DNA of 43,549 bases from the NCBI GenBank assembly GCA_002305765.1, contig DBQU01000083.1, positions 1 through 43,549 on the forward strand. The letters are read 5' to 3'. The notes under the pieces are model-generated. The model was not told the origin of the DNA and did not search any database. It saw only the letters and a list, made by a program, of their open reading frames with translations. The stretch is from Deltaproteobacteria bacterium UBA1386 (GTDB lineage: Bacteria > Desulfobacterota > Syntrophorhabdia > Syntrophorhabdales > Syntrophorhabdaceae). The translations under genes and the position numbers were made by a program. Below, piece by piece: positions 30,745 to 39,604 of the stretch (its first letter is position 1; every line of letters begins with the position of its first letter).

Positions 30745-32065
30745 AAAAGAGAATCTTATCAGTATCGTGGGGAGACCCAACGTCGGCAAATCGACGTTTT
30801 TCAACAGGATCATCGGATACCGCAAGGCTATCACGGAGGACACCCCAGGCGTGACGAGGGACCGCAATTACGGCTCCTTCGAAATGGGCGGGCGAAGCTT
30901 CCTCCTCGTTGACACGGGAGGTTTCTCATCATCCGAGGAGGACGGGTTCTCGAAGCTCATCATGAAGCAGATCGAGGCGTCCCTTCAGGAATCGGCGGCG
31001 GTGATATTCCTTCTTGACGGCAAGGAAGGCGCGATGCCTGCCGACCGCGACATCGCCCGCATGCTCAGAAGGCTCCACAAACCTGTCTACTATGTTGTCA
31101 ACAAGATGGACTCGAAGAAGCGGGAGGAGACCCTCGTCGATTTCTATGAACTCGGCGCCGACACCCTCTATCCCGTAAGTGCCGCCCACGGCCTCGGCAT
31201 AGGCGACCTCCTCGACGATATCCTGAAAGGGATGGAAGAAGGGGAGGGAAAAGAGCCGCCCGAGAGTGTCGAAGAGCTCCACGTTACCCGGATCGCCCTC
31301 GTGGGAAAGCCCAACACGGGAAAGTCCTCACTGGCCAATCGCATTCTCGGCTCGGAGAGGATGATAGTCAGCGAGATTCCCGGCACAACCCGGGATTCCG
31401 TGGATTCCCGGATCGTCCGGGACGGAAGGGAACTGGTTCTCATCGACACGGCGGGTCTGAGGAAGAAAGGCAAGATCTCCGAGAAGGTGGAGGAATACTC
31501 CGTGTCGAGCGCGGTAAGGAGTATCGAGCGCGCCGACGTGGTAAACCTCATCGTGGACGGGGCGGAGGGCCCCGGCCATCAGGAAGGCAGCATAGCGCAC
31601 CTCATCATATCGAGGGGCAAGGGTTTTTGCATCGTCATCAACAAGTGGGACCTCGTGAAGAAGCAGTTCGCCCAGGAGAAATACCGCGACATGGTCTACG
31701 AGAGGATTCCCCACGCCTCCTTCGCTCCCGTCATCTTTTCCTCGGCAATACAGGGAACCGGGATAGACGACATCCTTGACATGGATTTTGCCGTTTACGA
31801 ACAGTTGACAACGAGGATCGGCACCGCCCCCCTCAACAAGGCCTTCGCCGATTTCTTCGCCCGCCACGACATCTCCTACCAGAAGGGCAAACAGGTGAAG
31901 ATATTCTACGCCAGCCAGGCCAAGGCTTCACCGCCCACCTTCGTCCTTTTCTCCAATCACCCCCGCCTCGTCCCCGACCACTACCGCAAGTATCTCGAGA
32001 ACAGCCTCCGCCAGGAATTCGGCTTCATGGGCGCACCGATACGGATAGTGCTGAAGAAGAAATGA
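30734..32065 (+). CDS. der: ribosome-assembly GTPase Der (EngA)
   Basis: A 443-residue double-GTPase needed for 50S assembly. The first G domain has GRPNVGKSTFFNR (G1), DTPGVTRD (G2), DTGG (G3) and NKMD (G4). The second has GKPNTGKSSLANR, IPGTTRDS, DTAGLRKKG and NKWD. The C-terminal KH-like domain spans about 355-443 and ends VLKKK. Length is normal. ATG 30734 (or 30737) lies within the end of the MFS gene. After the stop comes repeat locus C. Confidence 0.97.
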   Translation: MMTRKENLISIVGRPNVGKSTFFNRIIGYRKAITEDTPGVTRDRNYGSFEMGGRSFLLVDTGGFSSSEEDGFSKLIMKQIEASLQESAAVIFLLDGKEGAMPADRDIARMLRRLHKPVYYVVNKMDSKKREETLVDFYELGADTLYPVSAAHGLGIGDLLDDILKGMEEGEGKEPPESVEELHVTRIALVGKPNTGKSSLANRILGSERMIVSEIPGTTRDSVDSRIVRDGRELVLIDTAGLRKKGKISEKVEEYSVSSAVRSIERADVVNLIVDGAEGPGHQEGSIAHLIISRGKGFCIVINKWDLVKKQFAQEKYRDMVYERIPHASFAPVIFSSAIQGTGIDDILDMDFAVYEQLTTRIGTAPLNKAFADFFARHDISYQKGKQVKIFYASQAKASPPTFVLFSNHPRLVPDHYRKYLENSLRQEFGFMGAPIRIVLKKK

Positions 32066-32208
32066 CCGCTTGAACAGCTTGAACAATTCGAGCCGCTTGA
32101 ACGGGAAAGGAAAGCGCTGCAAGACGAGCATTTCGTGCATCGCGTCGCACGTCACGCGTCGCAAGTAAAATGTCCTCGCCCTCGAACGGTTCAAGCTGTT
32201 CAAGCGGT
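32065..32208. repeat. GTTCAA repeat element, locus C: 28-bp near-perfect inverted repeat
   Basis: The 28-nt arms 32065-32092 and 32181-32208 are complementary at 26 of 28 positions. Each contains tandem 9-mers of GCTTGAACA/GTTCAAGCN type. A further CTTGAAC lies at 32096-32102 and CG-rich heptamers at 32137-32164 inside the 88-nt centre. It begins at the last base of the der stop codon, so it may terminate the der transcript or be a small non-autonomous mobile element. Confidence 0.7.
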
Positions 32209-32210
32209 TG

Positions 32211-32627
32211 CAAACGTCTTTATAAGGGGGTGAGGGATCAGGGGAGGAAGGGGTAACCCCTGAGCCCTCGTGAGGCTTGAACAGCCTCGGGATTGCTGTG
32301 TTGTGATGGCCGGGAAGGGTATCTGAATCTCCTGGCTGTCATTCCGGAAGTCCCGGCCATCGTGATCAATCATTTTAAGCAACTTGTGTGCCATGAAAGA
32401 CCTCTTCTGATATCTTCATGATATCTGGGCCTTACATCGATGAGAGGGAGATGCGGTTTCTTCCGTGCAGGCAAGATATGTCGAAGCCCGCCACGGGTGT
32501 CGACAATGATGTCGAAAGCCCTCTGCCGGCGGGCGAGAAAGACAGCGACGCCCCCGCCCCGGGGCGCGTGCGGGCAACAGGGGAATTTCCTTGATTATTT
32601 TCGTGAAAATTATACAATAATAGGTCT
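32211..32627. other. intergenic region between der and xerC
   Basis: I see no convincing gene in these 417 nt. It holds an 11-bp inverted repeat, GATGGCCGGGA (32305-32315) with TCCCGGCCATC (32351-32361), a small GATATC pair (32409-32414 and 32420-32425), and another CTTGAAC near 32276. A 64-codon minus-strand frame at 32200-32394 has no family resemblance. The last 40 nt carry the xerC promoter. Confidence 0.5.
32591..32618 (+). promoter_or_regulatory. promoter of the xerC-hslVU-arg-leuS operon
   Basis: TTGATT (32591-32596), 16 bp and TACAAT (32613-32618) stand only 9 nt before the xerC ATG (32628). Transcription would begin at about 32625, so xerC would be nearly leaderless; no Shine-Dalgarno is present. 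Confidence 0.5.
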
Positions 32628-33515
32628 ATGGACAAGCAGACCATCAAGGTTGTTGCGAGGGAATTCTACAAGTATCTCGACAACGAGAAGGGGGCTGCCT
32701 TCAACACGAGACGGGCGTACCGCGGTGATGTGGAGGACTTCGTGCGGTTCGTTTCGGAGAGTTCCTCGGACGTCGTGGACCATGAGACGATCCGGGCGTA
32801 CATAGTGCATATATATAAAGGCCTCAAGAAATCGTCGCTGGCGCGGAAGGTCTCGGCGATCAAGATGTTCTTCAGGTTCATGAAAAAGAAGGGCTATATC
32901 GACGAGAACACATCCCTCATAATCCGCAGTCCGAGAATAGAGAAGCATCTCCCCAAGTTCTATACCATAGACGAGATGTTCCACTTCCTGGATTTCCTGC
33001 CCAGGGACGGGTGGCTCAATATGCGCAACAGGGCCATCTTCGAGCTCATGTATTCTTCGGGTATGAGGGCGAGCGAGGTCCTCGCCATGGACAAGGAAGA
33101 CCTCCACCTTGAGGGCATGTGGGCGCGGGTGACAGGCAAAGGCGGCAAGGAAAGGGTCCTGCCCTTCGGCGAGAAGGCGAAAGAGGCCCTCGAGGAATAC
33201 CTGGCCGCAGTGGGGATAATGGATAAGTTTGCGGCGAACACGGCCCTTTTCATAAATTTCCGGGGCGAGCGCCTCACATACAGGGGCCTTTTGAGGATAA
33301 TGAAGAAGCACCAGATCAAGGCTCAGCTTTTCAAGAACCTGTCCCTTCACGGGATTAGGCACTCCTTTGCCACGCATATGCTGGACAACGGGGCCGACCT
33401 CAGGGGGATCCAGGAGCTGCTCGGGCATTCCAAGCTCTCCACGACGCAAAAATATACTCACGTCTCCATGGACAAGCTCATGGAGATTTACGACAAATCA
33501 CATCCCAGAAGGTAA
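32628..33515 (+). CDS. xerC: tyrosine recombinase XerC/D
   Basis: A 295-residue site-specific recombinase that resolves chromosome dimers. The N-terminal SAM-like core-binding domain covers about residues 1-90. The catalytic domain has SSGMRASEVLAMD (first Arg), the Lys in GKGGKERVLPFG, LHGIRHSFATHML (His-x-x-Arg) and LGHSKLSTTQKYTHV with the last His and the nucleophilic Tyr. All six key residues are present. XerC and XerD cannot be told apart without an alignment. ATG 32628 has no Shine-Dalgarno. hslV starts 3 nt after its stop, a typical neighbour in this phylum and in Firmicutes (codV-clpQ). Confidence 0.93.
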   Translation: MDKQTIKVVAREFYKYLDNEKGAAFNTRRAYRGDVEDFVRFVSESSSDVVDHETIRAYIVHIYKGLKKSSLARKVSAIKMFFRFMKKKGYIDENTSLIIRSPRIEKHLPKFYTIDEMFHFLDFLPRDGWLNMRNRAIFELMYSSGMRASEVLAMDKEDLHLEGMWARVTGKGGKERVLPFGEKAKEALEEYLAAVGIMDKFAANTALFINFRGERLTYRGLLRIMKKHQIKAQLFKNLSLHGIRHSFATHMLDNGADLRGIQELLGHSKLSTTQKYTHVSMDKLMEIYDKSHPRR

Positions 33516-33518
33516 AGA

Positions 33519-34039
33519 ATGGAAGCCACGACTGTTTTGTGCGTCAGACACAATGGGGGAATTGCTATTGGAGGGGACGGGCAGGTCACGATGAACGCCA
33601 CGGTGATGAAACACACGGCGAAGAAGGTCCGGAAACTCTATAACGACAAGTGCCTGGCGGGATTCGCGGGGGCGACGGCGGATGCCTTCACCCTCTTCGA
33701 GCGTTTCGAGAAGAAATTGGAGCAGTTCAACGGGAACATCACCAGGGCGGCCGTGGAACTTGCCAAGGACTGGAGGACGGATAGGCTTTTAAGGAGGCTC
33801 GAGGCCCTCCTTATCGTTGCCGACCGCGACCACACGCTCATCCTTTCCGGCAACGGCGATGTGATCGAGCCTGACGACGGGATAGCGGCGATCGGTTCCG
33901 GCGGTCCCTACGCGCAGGCGGCGGCAAAGGCGCTGGTGAAGCACGCGCCCCTTTCTGCCGTCGAGATAGTCAGGGAGGCCATGGCGATCGCCTCGGACAT
34001 ATGCATTTACACGAATGAAAAGGTAACGATAGAGGAACT

Positions 34040-34043
<4 letters not shown>
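33519..34043 (+). CDS. hslV: HslV (ClpQ) protease subunit
   Basis: A 174-residue peptidase of the HslUV (ClpYQ) proteasome-like complex. It begins MEATTVLCVRHNGGIAIGG, so the catalytic N-terminal Thr would be Thr4 after loss of three residues, like the extended start of B. subtilis ClpQ rather than the Met-Thr of E. coli. GDGQVTMNATVMKHTAKKVR and IGSGGPYAQAAAKAL are family blocks. The ATPase gene hslU overlaps it by 4 nt (ATGA). Cotranscribed with xerC and the arginine genes. Confidence 0.96.
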
Positions 34044-35374
<1,331 letters not shown>

Positions 35375-35387
35375 CGATCGGGGTACC

Positions 35388-36230
35388 ATGATGAGCGAAA
35401 AGATACAGACGCTTCTGGAAGCACTTCCCTATATCAGCAAGTTTGCCGGGTCCATATTCGTCATAAAATATGGCGGGGCGGCCATGGAGGAGGAATCCCT
35501 GAAGAAGGAGTTTGCGAAGGACGTGGCGCTCCTCAAATACGTCGGGATCAACCCCGTCATCGTTCACGGCGGGGGTCCCATGATCGGGAGGCTCCTCAAG
35601 GACCTCCAGATACCTACGCGCTTCGTCAACGGCTTGAGGGTCACCGACGAGAAGACCCTGGAGGTGGCCGAAATGGTCCTGTCGGGCCTCGTGAACAAGG
35701 AGATCGTCAAAAATATCAATGATATGGGCGGCAAGGCCATCGGACTATCCGGCAAGGATGGGAGGCTCCTGATGGCCAAGCAGGTCGAGGACAGGGATGT
35801 GGGTCTCGTGGGAGAGATCACCTCCGTCGATGTCGCCATCATAAAGGATATCAGCAGGCACGGCTACATCCCCGTCATAGCTCCCATCGCCGACGGGGTG
35901 GACGGCAAGGCATACAATATCAATGCCGACACGGCGGCGGGCAGCATCGCCGCGGCCCTCTCGGCGGAGAAATTCATACTTCTCACCGATGTGCAGGGTG
36001 TCATGGGGGCGGACGGAAAGCTCATTTCCGTCCTGAAGCGATCGGAGATAGAGAAGCTTATCGATGACAACGTCGTGACCGGCGGGATGATCCCCAAGGT
36101 CACATGCTGCACCGAGGCGCTTAAAGGGGGTGTCAGGGAGGCCCACGTCGTCGACGGCAGGACCCCCCATGCCATTCTCCTCGAGGTATTCACCGATTCG
36201 GGGATAGGCACCGAGATAACAGGAGACTAG
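35388..36230 (+). CDS. argB: acetylglutamate kinase ArgB
   Basis: A 280-residue amino-acid kinase that phosphorylates N-acetylglutamate, step two of arginine synthesis. VIKYGGAAMEEE is the nucleotide-binding start; VIVHGGGPMIGRLLK, FVNGLRVTD and NADTAAGSIAAALSAEKFIL are the usual substrate and ATP blocks; GGMIPKVTCCTEAL is the family signature near the end. An N-terminal helix (residues 1-20, KIQTLLEALPYISKF) as in arginine-inhibited hexameric enzymes suggests feedback control. It begins 13 nt after hslU; ATG 35391 is also possible. Confidence 0.97.
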   Translation: MMSEKIQTLLEALPYISKFAGSIFVIKYGGAAMEEESLKKEFAKDVALLKYVGINPVIVHGGGPMIGRLLKDLQIPTRFVNGLRVTDEKTLEVAEMVLSGLVNKEIVKNINDMGGKAIGLSGKDGRLLMAKQVEDRDVGLVGEITSVDVAIIKDISRHGYIPVIAPIADGVDGKAYNINADTAAGSIAAALSAEKFILLTDVQGVMGADGKLISVLKRSEIEKLIDDNVVTGGMIPKVTCCTEALKGGVREAHVVDGRTPHAILLEVFTDSGIGTEITGD

Positions 36231-36234
36231 AAAG

Positions 36235-37428
36235 ATGCAGGAAGAACTGATAAAGAAGGCTACGCAGTATCTGGCGAACACATACACGCGTTTTCCCATC
36301 GTCGTCACCAAGGGTGAGGGATGCTGGCTCTGGGATGTCAACGGAAGGAGATATCTCGATTTTCTGGCCGGCATCGCCGTGTGCAACCTGGGGCATGCCC
36401 ACGAGAACGTGGTGGAGGCTCTGACGGCGCAGGCAAGGAAACTTTTCCACGTTTCGAACCTTTTCTACATGGAGCCGCAGATAAAGGCGGCACAGATGCT
36501 CGTGGAGCATTCCTTCGGCGACAAGGTCTTCTTCTGCAACAGCGGGGCGGAGGCCAACGAGGCGGCGATCAAGCTCGCGCGCAGGTATTCCTGGGACAGG
36601 CACGGGGAAGGGAGGCACGAGATCATCACCATGGACAACTCCTTCCACGGGCGGACGGTCAACACCCTGGCGGCGACGGGGCAGAAGAAATTCGGAGTGG
36701 GGTTCGAGCCGTTGACGGGAGGGTTCGTTCACGTACCCTTCAACGACCTCGCGGCGGTCAGGAGCGCGATAACCGAGAGGACATGCGCCGTCATGCTCGA
36801 GCTTATACAGGCCGAAGGCGGTGTTTACGTGGCCGACAAGGAGTATGTGACGGGTCTCAGGGATCTCACGAAGGAAAGAGACATCGTTCTCATTCTCGAC
36901 GAGGTGCAGACCGGCATCGGCAGGACGGGAGCGTTCTTCGCCTATGAGCATTTCGGCATCACGCCCGACATCATGAGTCTGGCGAAGGCTTTGGGCAACG
37001 GGTTTCCCGTGGGGGCCATGGTGGCGACCGATGCCGTCATGTCCGCTTTTGTGCCCGGGACCCATGCCTCCACCTTCGGGGGAAATCCGCTCGCCTCGGC
37101 CGCGGTCCTCGCAACGCTCAACACCCTCATCGATGACGGTGTGATAAAGAACTGTTCCGAATCGGGCAAGTATCTGCGCAAGGGACTTCTCGCCCTCAAG
37201 AAGAAGTTCCCCTTCATTGTCGATGTGCGGGGGCTCGGCCTTATCTGGGGCGTCGAGCTTTCCATCGATGCCGACGCGACGGCGAAGGAATTCCTGGAAG
37301 AAGGCGTTATTCTCAATTGCACGAAGGGGACGACCTTGCGTCTCGTGCCTCCTCTTGTCGTGAATAGGGAGGAGATCGACATATTTCTCGATATAGCGAA
37401 CCGGATATTTGAAAGGAAGATAGGGTGA
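36235..37428 (+). CDS. argD: acetylornithine aminotransferase ArgD
   Basis: A 397-residue class III aminotransferase using pyridoxal phosphate, step four of arginine synthesis. It has FCNSGAEANEAAIKLAR, the FHGRTVNTLAATGQKKF block, LILDEVQTGIGRTG and the Schiff-base lysine in SLAKALGNGFPVGAMV. Substrate-side blocks STFGGNPLASAAVLATL and the end TTLRLVPPLVV are normal. It starts 4 nt after argB and overlaps argF by 4 nt. It may also serve as the succinyldiaminopimelate aminotransferase, a common double role. Confidence 0.96.
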   Translation: MQEELIKKATQYLANTYTRFPIVVTKGEGCWLWDVNGRRYLDFLAGIAVCNLGHAHENVVEALTAQARKLFHVSNLFYMEPQIKAAQMLVEHSFGDKVFFCNSGAEANEAAIKLARRYSWDRHGEGRHEIITMDNSFHGRTVNTLAATGQKKFGVGFEPLTGGFVHVPFNDLAAVRSAITERTCAVMLELIQAEGGVYVADKEYVTGLRDLTKERDIVLILDEVQTGIGRTGAFFAYEHFGITPDIMSLAKALGNGFPVGAMVATDAVMSAFVPGTHASTFGGNPLASAAVLATLNTLIDDGVIKNCSESGKYLRKGLLALKKKFPFIVDVRGLGLIWGVELSIDADATAKEFLEEGVILNCTKGTTLRLVPPLVVNREEIDIFLDIANRIFERKIG

Positions 37429-38354
37429 AAAGGGACTTTACGAAGTTACTGGACATTACGAAGAAGGAGTGCGATCAGCTCCTGAAGAGAGCGCGGCAGC
37501 TCAAGGCGTTCAGGCAGGCAGGAAAGCCGTGGCAGCCGCTCGCAGGCAAGAGCCTTGCCATGATCTTCGAGAAGGCCTCCACGCGGACTCGTCTCTCCTT
37601 CGAGGCGGGCATGCATCAGTTGGGCGGGCAGGCCATCTTTCTCTCTCCCTCCGAGACGCAGATCGGCCGGGGAGAGCCGATACAGGACACGGCTCGCGTT
37701 CTGAGCCGGTATGTTGACGGCGTCATGATCCGCACCTTCTCGCAGGGCATCGTCGAAGACCTCGCCAGGTGGGCGAGCATTCCCGTGATCAACGGTCTTT
37801 CCGACCAGTACCACCCCTGCCAGACCCTCGCGGACCTTCAGACCATACAGGAATACAAGGGGGGTCTCAGAAAGGTGAAGGTGGCCTACATCGGAGACGG
37901 GAACAACGTTGCCAACTCGTGGCTGGAGGCGGCGATCCTGATGAAGATGCCCTTTGCCATCGCCACGCCGAAAGGCTACCTGCCCGACGGGGAACTGATC
38001 GAGAGAGCGTCGGCGGGTACCGGCCTCACCATAACCGACGACCCGGCCGAGGCCGTCCGCGGCGCCGACGTCATATATACCGACGTGTGGGTCAGCATGG
38101 GGCAGGAGAAAGAGAAGGCCTCGAGGAAGAGGGCCTTTAAAGGTTACAGGATTGATGACAAACTCTTGAGGCTGGCACACAGGGACGCCATCGTCATGCA
38201 CTGTCTGCCTGCCTATCGCGGCCAGGAAATAACGGACGAGGTCTTCGAACGCTTTCAGGAGGTCATATTCACGCAGGCGGAGAACAGGCTGCATGCGCAG
38301 AAGGCGCTCCTCGAGTGGCTACTCGCGGGACGGGTGAAGGCTTCGGCACAATAA
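37425..38354 (+). CDS. argF: ornithine carbamoyltransferase ArgF
   Basis: A 309-residue anabolic enzyme making citrulline. The carbamoyl-phosphate motif is KASTRTRLSFEAGM, the second is YHPCQTLAD, and the ornithine loop is MHCLPAYRGQEI. GDGNNVANSWLEAAILMKM forms part of the second domain. The start is GTG 37425, which overlaps the argD stop (GTGA). Complete and typical, 12 nt ahead of argG. Confidence 0.96.
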   Translation: MKRDFTKLLDITKKECDQLLKRARQLKAFRQAGKPWQPLAGKSLAMIFEKASTRTRLSFEAGMHQLGGQAIFLSPSETQIGRGEPIQDTARVLSRYVDGVMIRTFSQGIVEDLARWASIPVINGLSDQYHPCQTLADLQTIQEYKGGLRKVKVAYIGDGNNVANSWLEAAILMKMPFAIATPKGYLPDGELIERASAGTGLTITDDPAEAVRGADVIYTDVWVSMGQEKEKASRKRAFKGYRIDDKLLRLAHRDAIVMHCLPAYRGQEITDEVFERFQEVIFTQAENRLHAQKALLEWLLAGRVKASAQ

Positions 38355-38366
38355 ACGGAGGTCAGG

Positions 38367-39566
38367 ATGAAAAAGGTTAAGAAAGTGGTCCTCGCGTATT
38401 CGGGAGGGCTCGACACATCGATTCTTGTAAAATGGCTCAAGGATGTCTACAACTGCGAGGTCATAGCCTACGCCGCGGATGTCGGACAGGAGGAAGAGCT
38501 TGTCGGTCTGGAAGAGAAGGCCCTGAAGACGGGAGCCTCCAAGGTATACATAGAGGACCTTCGTGAAGAGTTCGCGAGGGATTTCATATTCTTTGCCATC
38601 AAGGCCAACGCCATCTACGAGGGCAACTACCTCATGGGCACCTCCATCGCGAGGCCGCTCATCGCGAAGAGGCAGATCGAGATAGCCCGCAAGGAGAGGG
38701 CCGACGCCGTCTGCCACGGGGCGACGGGCAAGGGCAACGACCAGGTCCGGTTCGAGCTCACCTTTTACGCGATGGAGCCGAACATCAGGATCATCGCACC
38801 CTGGAGGGAGTGGGAATTCACCTCCCGCGACGACCTCATCGACTACGCGAAGAAACATGGCATAGAAGTGCCGGTGACGAAGAAGAAGCCGTACAGCATG
38901 GACCGGAACCTCATGCATATAAGCTATGAGGGCGGCATTCTGGAGGACCCCTGGTCGGAGCCGATGGAGAACATGTTCAAGACGACGGTCTCCCCTGAAA
39001 AGGCCCCCAACAAGGCCGCATACGTGGAGATAACCTTCGAGAAAGGCGTGCCCGTGGCGATAGACGGCAAGAAGATGTCGGCGTTCAAGATCATTGATCA
39101 CCTGAACAAGATCGGAGGGAAGAACGGCATCGGCCGCGTCGACATCGTGGAGAACCGTTTCGTGGGCATGAAGTCACGGGGCGTGTACGAGACTCCGGGA
39201 TGCACCATCCTTCACGCGGCGCACCGGGCAGTGGAGACCCTGACCCTGGACAGGGAAGTGATGCATATCCGCGACGGCCTCATCCCCAAGGTGGCCGAAC
39301 TCATCTATTACGGGTTCTGGTACTCGCCGGAGATGAAGGCCATCATGGCGCTCACGGACGAGATACAGTCGGTGGTGAACGGGACGGCGCGGTTGAAGCT
39401 CTACAAGGGCAACTGCATCGTCGTGGGCCGCAAGTCGAAGAATTCTCTTTACATGAAGGATTTCGCCACCTTCGACACCGATACCGTGTACGACCAGAAG
39501 GATGCCGGCGGTTTCATTCGTCTCAACGCGTTGAGACTGCGCATCCGGGCGATGCTGGAGAAGTGA
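38367..39566 (+). CDS. argG: argininosuccinate synthase ArgG
   Basis: A 399-residue ATP-dependent ligase joining citrulline and aspartate. The P-loop-like ATP-pyrophosphatase motif is AYSGGLDTSILVKWL; other blocks are GTSIARPLIAKRQIEIA, CHGATGKGNDQVRFEL and RNLMHISYEGGILEDPW. Length is normal for the short bacterial type. argH, which in Geobacter and others follows argG directly, is not there; leuS comes next. ATG 38367 is preceded by CGGAGG. Confidence 0.97.
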   Translation: MKKVKKVVLAYSGGLDTSILVKWLKDVYNCEVIAYAADVGQEEELVGLEEKALKTGASKVYIEDLREEFARDFIFFAIKANAIYEGNYLMGTSIARPLIAKRQIEIARKERADAVCHGATGKGNDQVRFELTFYAMEPNIRIIAPWREWEFTSRDDLIDYAKKHGIEVPVTKKKPYSMDRNLMHISYEGGILEDPWSEPMENMFKTTVSPEKAPNKAAYVEITFEKGVPVAIDGKKMSAFKIIDHLNKIGGKNGIGRVDIVENRFVGMKSRGVYETPGCTILHAAHRAVETLTLDREVMHIRDGLIPKVAELIYYGFWYSPEMKAIMALTDEIQSVVNGTARLKLYKGNCIVVGRKSKNSLYMKDFATFDTDTVYDQKDAGGFIRLNALRLRIRAMLEK

Positions 39567-39604
39567 AAGGTCCCCCTTATCGATAGACACGTTTGGAGAA
39601 CATG

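Noticed and set aside
32200..32394. 64-codon minus-strand frame in the der-xerC gap
   Set aside because: No family features, runs through inverted repeats, and ends inside locus C; probably chance.
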